From the NCBI GenBank assembly GCA_013695835.1, contig JACCZU010000161.1, forward strand, positions 1 to 32,571: a stretch of DNA of 32,571 bases, read 5' to 3'. Shown in pieces: positions 24,289-30,824 of the stretch (position 1 is its first letter; every line of letters begins with the position of its first letter). The position numbers and the translations under genes were made by a program. This DNA is from Candidatus Aridivita willemsiae. GTDB taxonomy: Bacteria; Actinomycetota; CADDZG01; WHSQ01. The notes below the pieces were generated by a model. That model did no database searches. It was not told the origin of the DNA and saw only the letters and a list, made by a program, of their open reading frames with translations.

Positions 24289-25137
24289 GTGCCCGATGCA
24301 ACGCTCGAGCTGTCGCAAACGGTTGAGCTTCCAGAGGGCGTCATCGCCTGGGACGTCTACGGCCACGGCCCTCCGGTCGTGCTCGTGCACGGGACTCCGA
24401 CAAGCTCTTATCTGTGGCGGCGCGTGGCCCCCGTGCTCAGTGAGACCTTTTCCGTCTACATCTTCGACCTCTTGGGCTACGGACGATCGAGAGCTCAAGC
24501 GCAGGCCGATGTCTCACTTCCCGTGCAGGGCTCCATCGTGACCGGGCTGCTCGACCACTGGGGCGTTCAGGGCGCCGGGGTGGTGGGTCACGACATCGGA
24601 GGCGCCGCCGTGCTCAGGGCGCACCTGATCGACGGCGTGCCGTTTGCATGCGCCGCGTTGCTCGATGCCGTCGTCACGCGTCCGTGGATCACCGCCACGA
24701 CGCGGCACGTCCAAGCGCATCTCGATGCCTACAAGACGATGCCGGGGCACGTCTACAAACAGATCGTCGCCACCCATTTGCGCACAGCGGTTCACGGCAC
24801 GATCGACGATGCCACCCTCGAGGCCTATTTGTCCCAGTGGACCGGAGCGGACGGGCAGGCGGCTTATCTGCGGAAGGTGGAGCTCTTCGATGAGGACCAC
24901 ACCACCGCCATCGAAGCGCGCCTCGGCGAGGTGAAGGTTCCGGTGCAGGTCATCTGGGGGCAACACGACGCATGGCTCCCGATCGAGGCCGCCGAGCGCG
25001 TCGTGGCTCGGGTACCGACGGCTCGCCTGACGACCGTGCCCGACGCCGGCCACTTCGTAATGGAGGATCAGCCACAAGAAGTCGCGCGGCTGTTGCACGA
25101 GTTCTTCGCGTCCTGCTTGATCGGGGACGCCGCATGA
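24289..25137 (+). CDS. Alpha/beta hydrolase with Asp nucleophile (dehalogenase/epoxide hydrolase-like)
   Basis: 282 residues from a GTG at 24289, two bases after the previous stop. HGTPTSSYLW at 34-43 gives the oxyanion loop, GHDIGG places the nucleophile at Asp102 (Asp rather than Ser, as in haloalkane and fluoroacetate dehalogenases and epoxide hydrolases), and WGQHDAWLP (Asp226) and DAGHFVMEDQP (His254) complete the triad. The residue after the nucleophile is Ile, not the Trp or Arg usual in those enzymes, so the reaction is uncertain. It is cotranscribed with, and overlaps (ATGA), the betaine methyltransferase gene; such an enzyme is not a standard part of betaine breakdown. Confidence 0.8.
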   Translation: MPDATLELSQTVELPEGVIAWDVYGHGPPVVLVHGTPTSSYLWRRVAPVLSETFSVYIFDLLGYGRSRAQAQADVSLPVQGSIVTGLLDHWGVQGAGVVGHDIGGAAVLRAHLIDGVPFACAALLDAVVTRPWITATTRHVQAHLDAYKTMPGHVYKQIVATHLRTAVHGTIDDATLEAYLSQWTGADGQAAYLRKVELFDEDHTTAIEARLGEVKVPVQVIWGQHDAWLPIEAAERVVARVPTARLTTVPDAGHFVMEDQPQEVARLLHEFFASCLIGDAA

Positions 25138-26180
25138 CCGCGCCCGGAGGCAACGGGCTCCTCGAGCGGCTTGCTGCCGGTCCCGTCATCTGTGCGGAGG
25201 GTTATCTGTTTGAGCTCGAGCGGCGCGGGTACGTGCAGGCGGGCGCGTTCGTCCCCGAGGTCGTGCTCCAGCATCCCGAGGAGGTGACTCAGCTACACCG
25301 TGAGTTCGTGCACGCCGGCTCCGACGTTGTGGAGGCGTTTACCTATTACGGGCACAGAGAGAAGCTCAGGACGATCGGCAAGGAGGACATCCTCGAGGAG
25401 CTCAACCGCACGGCCCTATCACTTGCCGGTGAGGTCGCGCGCACGAGCGGCACCCTGCTTGCGGGAAACATCTGCAACACGAACCTGTGGGACCCCGGCG
25501 ACGATGGCAGCCTTCCAGCGGTCCGCACGATGTTCGAGGAACAGGTGGGCTGGGCCGTAGAAGCCGGCGTCGATCTCGTCATCGGGGAGACCTTCAGCTA
25601 TGCCGAGGAGTCTCTGGCCGCCCTCGAGGTCATCAAGTCGGCAGGTCTAGCCTCAGTGATCATGCTCGCCATACACAAGGAGGGGACGCCGCGCGAGGGC
25701 AGGCCGGTCGCAGAGGCGTGCAAACGATTGTCCGATGCGGGGGCCGACGTCGTGGGGCTCAACTGCATAAGGGGCCCCGAGACGATGCTTCCCCTCATCA
25801 AGGCCATCGTCCCGGCCGTTGATTCCTATGTTGCTGCGCTGCCGGTTCCCTACCGAACCACAGAGGCGCAGCCGACCTTTCAGTCGCTGAGGGACCCGGT
25901 GCTCGAGGGTGTGAGGGATCGGCCCTTCCCGACCGCACTCGACCCCTTCACCTGCTCGCGCTACGAGATCGCCGACTTCACCGTCAGAGCGCAGGCGCTC
26001 GGCGTCGGCTATTTCGGAGTTTGCTGCGGCGCGGGGCCCCATCACATCCGAAGCATGGCCGAGGCCCTCGGCCGAACCCCTCCCGCTAGCCGTTACTCGC
26101 CGGACATGGCCAAGCACGCTTTTCTCGGTGCAGACGCCCGTCTGCGCCCCCACAACCTGGTCTTCAGGGAAAGCCTCTAA
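25134..26180 (+). CDS. Betaine-homocysteine S-methyltransferase (BHMT-like)
   Basis: 348 residues from the ATG at 25134. The Pfam S-methyl_trans barrel is clear, with the three zinc cysteines Cys211 (GLNCIRGP) and Cys297-Cys298 (GVCCGAGPHHIRSMAEAL). The last segment closely follows the GxCCGxxPxHIR text of animal BHMT, which favours betaine as methyl donor over S-methylmethionine. The N-terminus AEGYLFELERRGYVQAGAFVPEVVLQHPEEV also fits BHMT. It transfers one methyl group from glycine betaine to homocysteine, giving methionine and dimethylglycine. It ends the plus operon; its stop overlaps the metF stop by two bases on the opposite strand. Confidence 0.85.
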   Translation: MTAPGGNGLLERLAAGPVICAEGYLFELERRGYVQAGAFVPEVVLQHPEEVTQLHREFVHAGSDVVEAFTYYGHREKLRTIGKEDILEELNRTALSLAGEVARTSGTLLAGNICNTNLWDPGDDGSLPAVRTMFEEQVGWAVEAGVDLVIGETFSYAEESLAALEVIKSAGLASVIMLAIHKEGTPREGRPVAEACKRLSDAGADVVGLNCIRGPETMLPLIKAIVPAVDSYVAALPVPYRTTEAQPTFQSLRDPVLEGVRDRPFPTALDPFTCSRYEIADFTVRAQALGVGYFGVCCGAGPHHIRSMAEALGRTPPASRYSPDMAKHAFLGADARLRPHNLVFRESL

Positions 26181-27037
26181 GGGGCGGCCTCGAGCGCCCG
26201 CCGCCTCCACTCTTCCGTGGCCTCGACCTGGTTGAAGGTGTAGAAGTGGTAGCCGGCGATGTCGTCGGCGCCCGTTCGCCGGCTCAGCTCGGCGATGAGG
26301 GGGCCGGGGCTGTAGGCCCTCCGGCCGAGCAGTCCCGCCATCAGGTTCCTGTTCTTTGACACGAAGCGGCTCGAGTCCCCGACGCCGATTCGAAGCGCAA
26401 GACGAATCAGCCGCGCGCGCTCGACGACCCCGGCGATGCCAACGTGGACGGGCAGTGTGACGTCGTGCGCACGGGCGTTTCTGATCCACGCCGCTATCGC
26501 GCCCGCCTCGAAGCACAGCTGCGTGACCGCATAGGTCGCCCAGCGTTGCTTTAGGCGCAGCTCATGCCACAGAGTGGCGTCGTCGACGGTGGGGTGACCC
26601 TCAGGGTAAGAGGCGACTCCCACTTGATCGAAGGTGAAGCCGCCCTCGGCGAAGAAGTTGAGGAGCGACGCTGCTGAAGGAAAGGGCCCGGCCGGCTGCT
26701 TGACGTCGCCGCCGATGACGAAGATGTGTCCGATCCCGAGGCGGGCGAGCCTCGCGCCTATGCGTTGTGCGTGCGCCCGATCGACGACGAGGCGGGCAGA
26801 GAGGTGCGGCGTCACATCGATGCCCGCATCGATCAGGCGCTCGGCGAGGTCGAGGGTGGCCCCGATGCCCCTCCGAGGAGAGCAGGTGATTGCAATGCTT
26901 GCGGGCCGCGTCCGGGCTACCCTTGCTGCGATGCCTTCGACGGGAAAGATCTCAATTGTTGGGCGCGCAAGGAGATGCGGCCGGGCACCGATCGCGCGAT
27001 CGGGCGCGTTTTCAAGCGGGGCGGCAGGCTCCTGCAG
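26177..27037 (-). CDS. metF: Methylenetetrahydrofolate reductase (MetF), apparent CTG start
   Basis: 286 residues if started at the CTG at 27037, eight bases after a strong AGGAGG. Between the preceding in-frame stop (27055) and 26815 there is no ATG, GTG or TTG, and starting at the GTG at 26815 would remove the first strands of the barrel. The upstream part PTIEIFPVEG ... SIAITCSPRRGIGATLDLAERLIDAGIDVTPHLSARLV is clearly MetF-like, as are GIGHIFVIGGD and GVASYPEGHP. MetF interconverts 5,10-methylene-THF and 5-methyl-THF with FAD. In this island it may oxidise 5-methyl-THF made by the DmdA-like enzyme, or supply methyl groups for methionine. It is divergent from iclR2 over operator C. Confidence 0.8.
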   Translation of the reverse strand: MQEPAAPLENAPDRAIGARPHLLARPTIEIFPVEGIAARVARTRPASIAITCSPRRGIGATLDLAERLIDAGIDVTPHLSARLVVDRAHAQRIGARLARLGIGHIFVIGGDVKQPAGPFPSAASLLNFFAEGGFTFDQVGVASYPEGHPTVDDATLWHELRLKQRWATYAVTQLCFEAGAIAAWIRNARAHDVTLPVHVGIAGVVERARLIRLALRIGVGDSSRFVSKNRNLMAGLLGRRAYSPGPLIAELSRRTGADDIAGYHFYTFNQVEATEEWRRRALEAAP

Positions 27038-27071
27038 CGGGATCGTCCTCCTTCAGATTCCTTGTCGTTAT

Positions 27072-27109
27072 GCTAATAGGGCAACTTCGGTTGCCATTGT
27101 TGCTACAAC
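27072..27109. promoter_or_regulatory. Operator C (GGCAAC-N4-GTTGCC plus GTTGCTACAAC) between metF and iclR2
   Basis: GGCAAC (27080-27085), four bases, GTTGCC (27090-27095) form a perfect inverted repeat. It is preceded by GCTAATAG and followed seven bases after GTTGC by GCTACA, the same layout as operator A. A second small palindrome GTTGCTACAAC lies at 27099-27109. The pair covers the expected -35 and spacer of the iclR2 promoter and the metF 5' region, so both genes could be controlled. Confidence 0.65.
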
Positions 27110-27111
27110 TA

Positions 27112-27117
27112 TAGGGT
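27112..27117 (+). promoter_or_regulatory. -10 box for leaderless iclR2 transcript
   Basis: TAGGGT followed by seven bases and the iclR2 ATG at 27125. No ribosome binding site fits in between, so a leaderless mRNA is likely. Confidence 0.5.
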
Positions 27118-27124
27118 AAATACC

Positions 27125-27913
27125 ATGCCTGGGACGACGGGAACAAGTCTTCGGCGGGGAATAGCAGTCCTTTTGGCCCTTGCATCCGACGACGCAAGGG
27201 CAGGGGGACTCGGGGTGACGAGGATCGCCGCGCTCACGGGACATGAAAAGAGCCAGATCTCCCGGACCCTCAAGACCCTGGCGGAGCTCGGGCTCGTTGA
27301 CCGGGACCCCTCGACGCTTGCATACAGGCTGGGGTGGCAGCTGTTCGCCCTTGCCTCACACGCAGGCGATCAGCCCTTGCTTGCGGCCGCCTCACCACTG
27401 CTCGACAGCTTGGTGAGCGGGCTCGGCGAGGGGGCTCACCTGTCCGTCCTCCAGGGGACCGACGTGCTCACCGTGCTTTCGAAGTCCTCGGAGCGAGCCG
27501 TCAGGGCCGTCGGCTGGGTCGGCCACACCGTTCCCGCCTACTGCACGTCGTCGGGACGGGCGCTCCTGCTCGACCATTCGATCGAAGACCTCAAGGTCTT
27601 GTGGCCGGGCCGGCGGTTCGAGCGAGCGGGGCCGAGGTCGCCGAGTCACCTTGCCGAGCTTCACGAACGAATCGAGGTGGCGAGGGCGCTTGGCTACAGC
27701 GTCGCCGACGAAGAGCTCGAGCAGGGACTCGTCGGCGTGGCCGCCCCGGTGAGGGATCTGCGGGGCAGAATTGTGGCGGCCATCGACGTCTCGGCACCGA
27801 AGTTCCGGCTGGCCGACACTCTGGACGACGCCGCACGCAAGGTCAGGGCGGCCGCCGACGAGCTCTCCTACATCGTCGACTGGAACACCGCAAGGGGCGA
27901 AGGCACGGCTTGA
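27125..27913 (+). CDS. IclR family transcriptional regulator (second copy)
   Basis: 262 residues. The N-terminal winged helix (about 8-70: GIAVLLALASDDARAGGLGVTRIAALTGHEKSQISRTLKTLAELGLV) and the ligand domain (AVGWVGHTVPAYCTSSGRALLLDHS, GLVGVAAPVRDLRGRIVAAIDVSAP) mark IclR. It differs clearly from the first copy in the recognition-helix text (HEKSQISRTLKTL versus NPSSVSRILGTL), yet both lie beside the same GGCAAC palindrome; either they share operators or the two boxes at operator C are for different proteins. It is transcribed toward the osmolyte transporter, 180 bp upstream of it. Confidence 0.9.
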   Translation: MPGTTGTSLRRGIAVLLALASDDARAGGLGVTRIAALTGHEKSQISRTLKTLAELGLVDRDPSTLAYRLGWQLFALASHAGDQPLLAAASPLLDSLVSGLGEGAHLSVLQGTDVLTVLSKSSERAVRAVGWVGHTVPAYCTSSGRALLLDHSIEDLKVLWPGRRFERAGPRSPSHLAELHERIEVARALGYSVADEELEQGLVGVAAPVRDLRGRIVAAIDVSAPKFRLADTLDDAARKVRAAADELSYIVDWNTARGEGTA

Positions 27914-28003
27914 ATGCCTTATGAGCAACGCCATGTCCTCTAAGGCAATCATGCGAAGCAGTGGCCCAAAAGGCTCCGGCCGGCCCGAAAGTGCTAGTCT
28001 TGG

Positions 28004-28016
28004 CGTTGCTGCAACG
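28004..28016. promoter_or_regulatory. Operator D (CGTTGC-T-GCAACG) before the transporter operon
   Basis: A perfect 13-bp palindrome. GTTGCTGCAAC here differs by one base from GTTGCTACAAC at 27099-27109. It lies just after a TAGTCT box (27995-28000), so it would overlap the transcription start. It is the same half-site as in operators A-C but in the opposite arrangement. Confidence 0.5.
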
Positions 28017-28067
28017 GCTGGGTTATTGACTACCTCACATGTAGGAGTGGCGGGGGAGGGGTTCTGA

Positions 28068-28094
28068 ATGAAGCTTCGCGCCGGGCGTAACTGA
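28068..28094 (+). CDS. Eight-codon mini-cistron coupled to the permease gene
   Basis: ATG at 28068 follows GGGGGAGGGG, the best ribosome binding site in this stretch, and reads eight residues (MKLRAGRN) to a TGA that overlaps the permease ATG (TGATG). The permease start itself has no good ribosome binding site. This suggests translation enters at the mini-cistron and restarts at the permease. The peptide has no recognisable function. Confidence 0.4.
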   Translation: MKLRAGRN

Positions 28095-28747
28095 TGGATA
28101 TCTTCATCACCTATCTTAGGTTCGCCATTCCGGACCATCTCATCGCGGCTTCCGGAGCACACGCGGCTGCGGTGGGGATCTCGGTTCTGCTGTCCTCGAT
28201 CATCGGCATCACCCTTGGGTGCTTCGCCTATCGGAGACGGCGCCTTGCCGACATCTCACTGGCGGTCGCCGGCACCATCATCACGATTCCATCGTTTGCC
28301 CTGTTTGCCCTTCTGGTCCCGTTTCTGGGATTCGGGTGGCCGCCGACCATCGTCGCACTGACCGCCTACGGCGTGCTCCCCATCCTGCGCAACACGATCA
28401 CCGGCTTGCAGGGCGTCGACTCCGCGGTCACGGACTCGGCTCAGGGAGTGGGGTTGAGCAGCAGGCAACGGTTGTTCCGCATCGAGCTGCCGCTGGCGTC
28501 GCCGGTGATCATCGCCGGCGTTCGGGTGTCCACCCTCATCCTGCTGGGGATCGCCGCCATTGCCGCCATCGTGGCCGGTCCCGGCCTTGGCGAAGACATC
28601 TTTTCCGGCTTGGCCCGCTTGGGAAGCGCCACGGCCCTCTATCTCGTGCTCAGCAGCGTGATGTTCATCGTCATGCTTGCGATCGCTTTCGACATTGCAT
28701 TCCTGCTCTTTAGGAAGTTCGCCATCTCCAAGGGCATCAGACAGTAG
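28094..28747 (+). CDS. Osmolyte (betaine/choline-type) ABC transporter permease, first
   Basis: 217 residues, five or six hydrophobic segments. The ABC permease coupling loop is visible as YGVLPILRNTITGLQGVDSAVTDSAQGVGLSSRQRLFRIELPLASPVIIAGV, with the EAA-type element in OpuCB/ProW style. The protein belongs to the BPD_transp_1 family of glycine betaine/carnitine/choline importers. It pairs with the second permease (29987) to form the membrane channel. It is the first full gene of the importer operon and is likely regulated by operator D. Confidence 0.9.
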   Translation: MDIFITYLRFAIPDHLIAASGAHAAAVGISVLLSSIIGITLGCFAYRRRRLADISLAVAGTIITIPSFALFALLVPFLGFGWPPTIVALTAYGVLPILRNTITGLQGVDSAVTDSAQGVGLSSRQRLFRIELPLASPVIIAGVRVSTLILLGIAAIAAIVAGPGLGEDIFSGLARLGSATALYLVLSSVMFIVMLAIAFDIAFLLFRKFAISKGIRQ

Positions 28748-28784
28748 GACCGATGCCGAGGACTGCGCACCGAGGAGGCCCAAT

Positions 28785-29987
28785 ATGATCACGTTAGAGA
28801 ATCTCACCAAGACCTTCGCAGGTCAGAAAGAGCCCGCCGTTAAGGATCTGTCGATGGAGGTGCCCGAGGGCGAGATCGTCGTGCTCGTTGGTCCGTCCGG
28901 GTGCGGGAAGACCACGACCATGCGTTTGGTGAACCGTTTGATCGAGCCCGACTCCGGCAAGATCTACCTCGAGGGTGAGGACGTCACCTCGGTCGACTCC
29001 GACCAGCTGCGCCGGCGCATCGGCTACGTCATCCAGCAGATAGGCCTGTTTCCGCACATGACGATTGGCGAGAATATTGCAACCGTTCCCCACCTCGTTG
29101 GGTGGGACAACAAGAAGACGTCCGACCGGATCGACGAGCTGCTCAACATGGTGGGTATGGACCCGACCGATTACCGGAATCGTTATCCCAAAGAGCTGTC
29201 CGGAGGGCAGAAGCAACGGATCGGCGTGGCGCGCGCGATGGCCGCCGACCCTTCTGTGATGCTCATGGACGAGCCCTTCGGCGCAGTCGATCCCATCACG
29301 CGCTCGAAACTGCAAAACGAGTTCTTGCGCCTGCAGGAAGGCATCAAGAAGACGATCATTTTCGTCACCCACGACATCGACGAAGCCATCAAGATGGGGG
29401 ACCGGATCGCAATTCTCCGGGACCACTCGACGATCGCCCAATATGACAAGCCGGAGAACATCCTCCTCAATCCGGCAGACGACTTCGTAGCCAGCTTCAT
29501 TGGGACGGGGGCATCGCTGAAGCGCCTCAATCTCGCCAAGCTCGGCGATGTCGAGCTCGTGGACTGGCCGACCGCGAAGCTCGAAGCCGGCGCCGACGAG
29601 GCGCGCGCGGTGCTTGATCGCTCAGACAAAGAGTGGGTCCTGTTGCTCGACGAGCAGAGGCATCCGCAGCGCTGGGTCAACGGCGACCACCTTGCGCAGG
29701 GCAACGGGGCGCTCGAGGACTCCGGCGTCCCTGCAACCTCGACCGCCATCATGGACACCACGCTCTCGAGCGCCCTCGCCGACATGCTCACGTCGGAGAA
29801 CTCCACCGTCATCGTGATCGACTCCGACGGCGCCTATCAAGGTGTCGCAGACCTCCCCACGATCACCAAGGCTACGAAGGCCATGCGCGTCGAGGCGCAC
29901 GGAGGAGAAGGCCACGATGCGATTGAGGAGCATGGAGAGGACAAAGAGGATGCCTCAGCGGGGCGCCTGAAGGACGCTGAGGCGTAG
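28785..29987 (+). CDS. Osmolyte ABC transporter ATP-binding protein with C-terminal CBS region
   Basis: 400 residues from the ATG at 28785, seven bases after AGGAGG; the frame further upstream overlaps the permease. Walker A GPSGCGKTT at 36-44, signature LSGGQKQR at 138-145, Walker B VMLMDEP at 158-164 and H-loop His196 are intact. Residues about 310-375 (STAIMDTTLSSALADMLTSENSTVIVIDSDGAYQGVADLPTITK) resemble one CBS motif, as in OpuCA/ProV, where it senses ionic strength or nucleotides. The last 25 residues are acidic. It energises betaine-type uptake from the cytoplasmic side. Its stop overlaps the next start (TAGTG). Confidence 0.92.
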   Translation: MITLENLTKTFAGQKEPAVKDLSMEVPEGEIVVLVGPSGCGKTTTMRLVNRLIEPDSGKIYLEGEDVTSVDSDQLRRRIGYVIQQIGLFPHMTIGENIATVPHLVGWDNKKTSDRIDELLNMVGMDPTDYRNRYPKELSGGQKQRIGVARAMAADPSVMLMDEPFGAVDPITRSKLQNEFLRLQEGIKKTIIFVTHDIDEAIKMGDRIAILRDHSTIAQYDKPENILLNPADDFVASFIGTGASLKRLNLAKLGDVELVDWPTAKLEAGADEARAVLDRSDKEWVLLLDEQRHPQRWVNGDHLAQGNGALEDSGVPATSTAIMDTTLSSALADMLTSENSTVIVIDSDGAYQGVADLPTITKATKAMRVEAHGGEGHDAIEEHGEDKEDASAGRLKDAEA

Positions 29988-30775
29988 TGGCGAGCCTCCA
30001 GGAGCAGGCGGCAACCCTGCTCGAACCGGCGCCGGGGCGAGGGGCGAGGGCGGCCCGGGCACTGCCACACTATTTGGCGCTTCCCGCCCTGGTGGCGCTG
30101 GTGCTCGCGGCGCTCTACTTCTACGTCAACAGCCAGGAGCTCGACACGATCGAGGCGCGTTCGATCAGCTTTCCAATCATCCAGCAACGCACGCTCGAGC
30201 ACATTGGGATTACTGCGGCCTCCACCATCGCCGTGATCATTATCGCCGTCCCGCTTGGCATCCTGCTGACGCGGCCCCGCGCGAGGTTCATCACGCCCGT
30301 ATTCCTGGCGGTGGCGAACACCGGGCAGGCCACTCCTTCCATCGGCGTGCTTGCCCTCATAGCGATCGTCTGGAGGATCGGTTTCGGGCCCGCAGTCGTC
30401 GGCCTCGTCGCCTATGCGGTGTTGCCCATCCTGCGCAACACGATGGTGGGCCTCGATGGGGTGGACCGGTCCATGATCGAGGCGGGCCGAGGCATGGGCA
30501 TGTCCAAGACGAAGGCCTTGACCGGCATTGAGATTCCACTTGCCGTTCCCGTGATACTGGCCGGGATCCGTACGGCCCTCGTCATCAATGTGGGCACGGC
30601 TGCGCTGGCGTGGTCCATAGACGGCGGGGGGCTCGGCGACATCATCCAAACCGGACTGTCGTTGAATCGAGACGTGGTGGTGATCACCGGAGCCGTGCTG
30701 ACGTCGGCGCTGGCTCTGCTCATCGACTGGTTGGGAGGCATCGTCGAGGATGTGTTGAGGCCCAAGGGATTGTGA
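29987..30775 (+). CDS. Osmolyte ABC transporter permease, second
   Basis: 262 residues from a GTG at 29987 overlapping the ATPase stop. A 28-residue cytoplasmic lead precedes the first helix (ALPALVALVLAALYFYV), then an outside loop (SQELDTIEARSISFPIIQQRTLEHI) and five more helices. The coupling segment VLPILRNTMVGLDGVDRSMIEAGRGMGMSKTKALTGIEIPLAVPVILAGI is the standard OpuCD/YehW type. It is longer than the first permease because of the extra N-terminal helix. It works as a heterodimer with it. Confidence 0.9.
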   Translation: MASLQEQAATLLEPAPGRGARAARALPHYLALPALVALVLAALYFYVNSQELDTIEARSISFPIIQQRTLEHIGITAASTIAVIIIAVPLGILLTRPRARFITPVFLAVANTGQATPSIGVLALIAIVWRIGFGPAVVGLVAYAVLPILRNTMVGLDGVDRSMIEAGRGMGMSKTKALTGIEIPLAVPVILAGIRTALVINVGTAALAWSIDGGGLGDIIQTGLSLNRDVVVITGAVLTSALALLIDWLGGIVEDVLRPKGL

Positions 30776-30824
30776 ATCGATTGCAAGTGCGTGGTGCGGA
30801 ACTCAGAGAGGAAGGGAGCCTGTG

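Noticed and set aside
23549-24301. 250-codon minus-strand frame inside the FAD oxidoreductase gene
   Set aside because: Antisense of a recognised enzyme, with no domain and no ribosome binding site.
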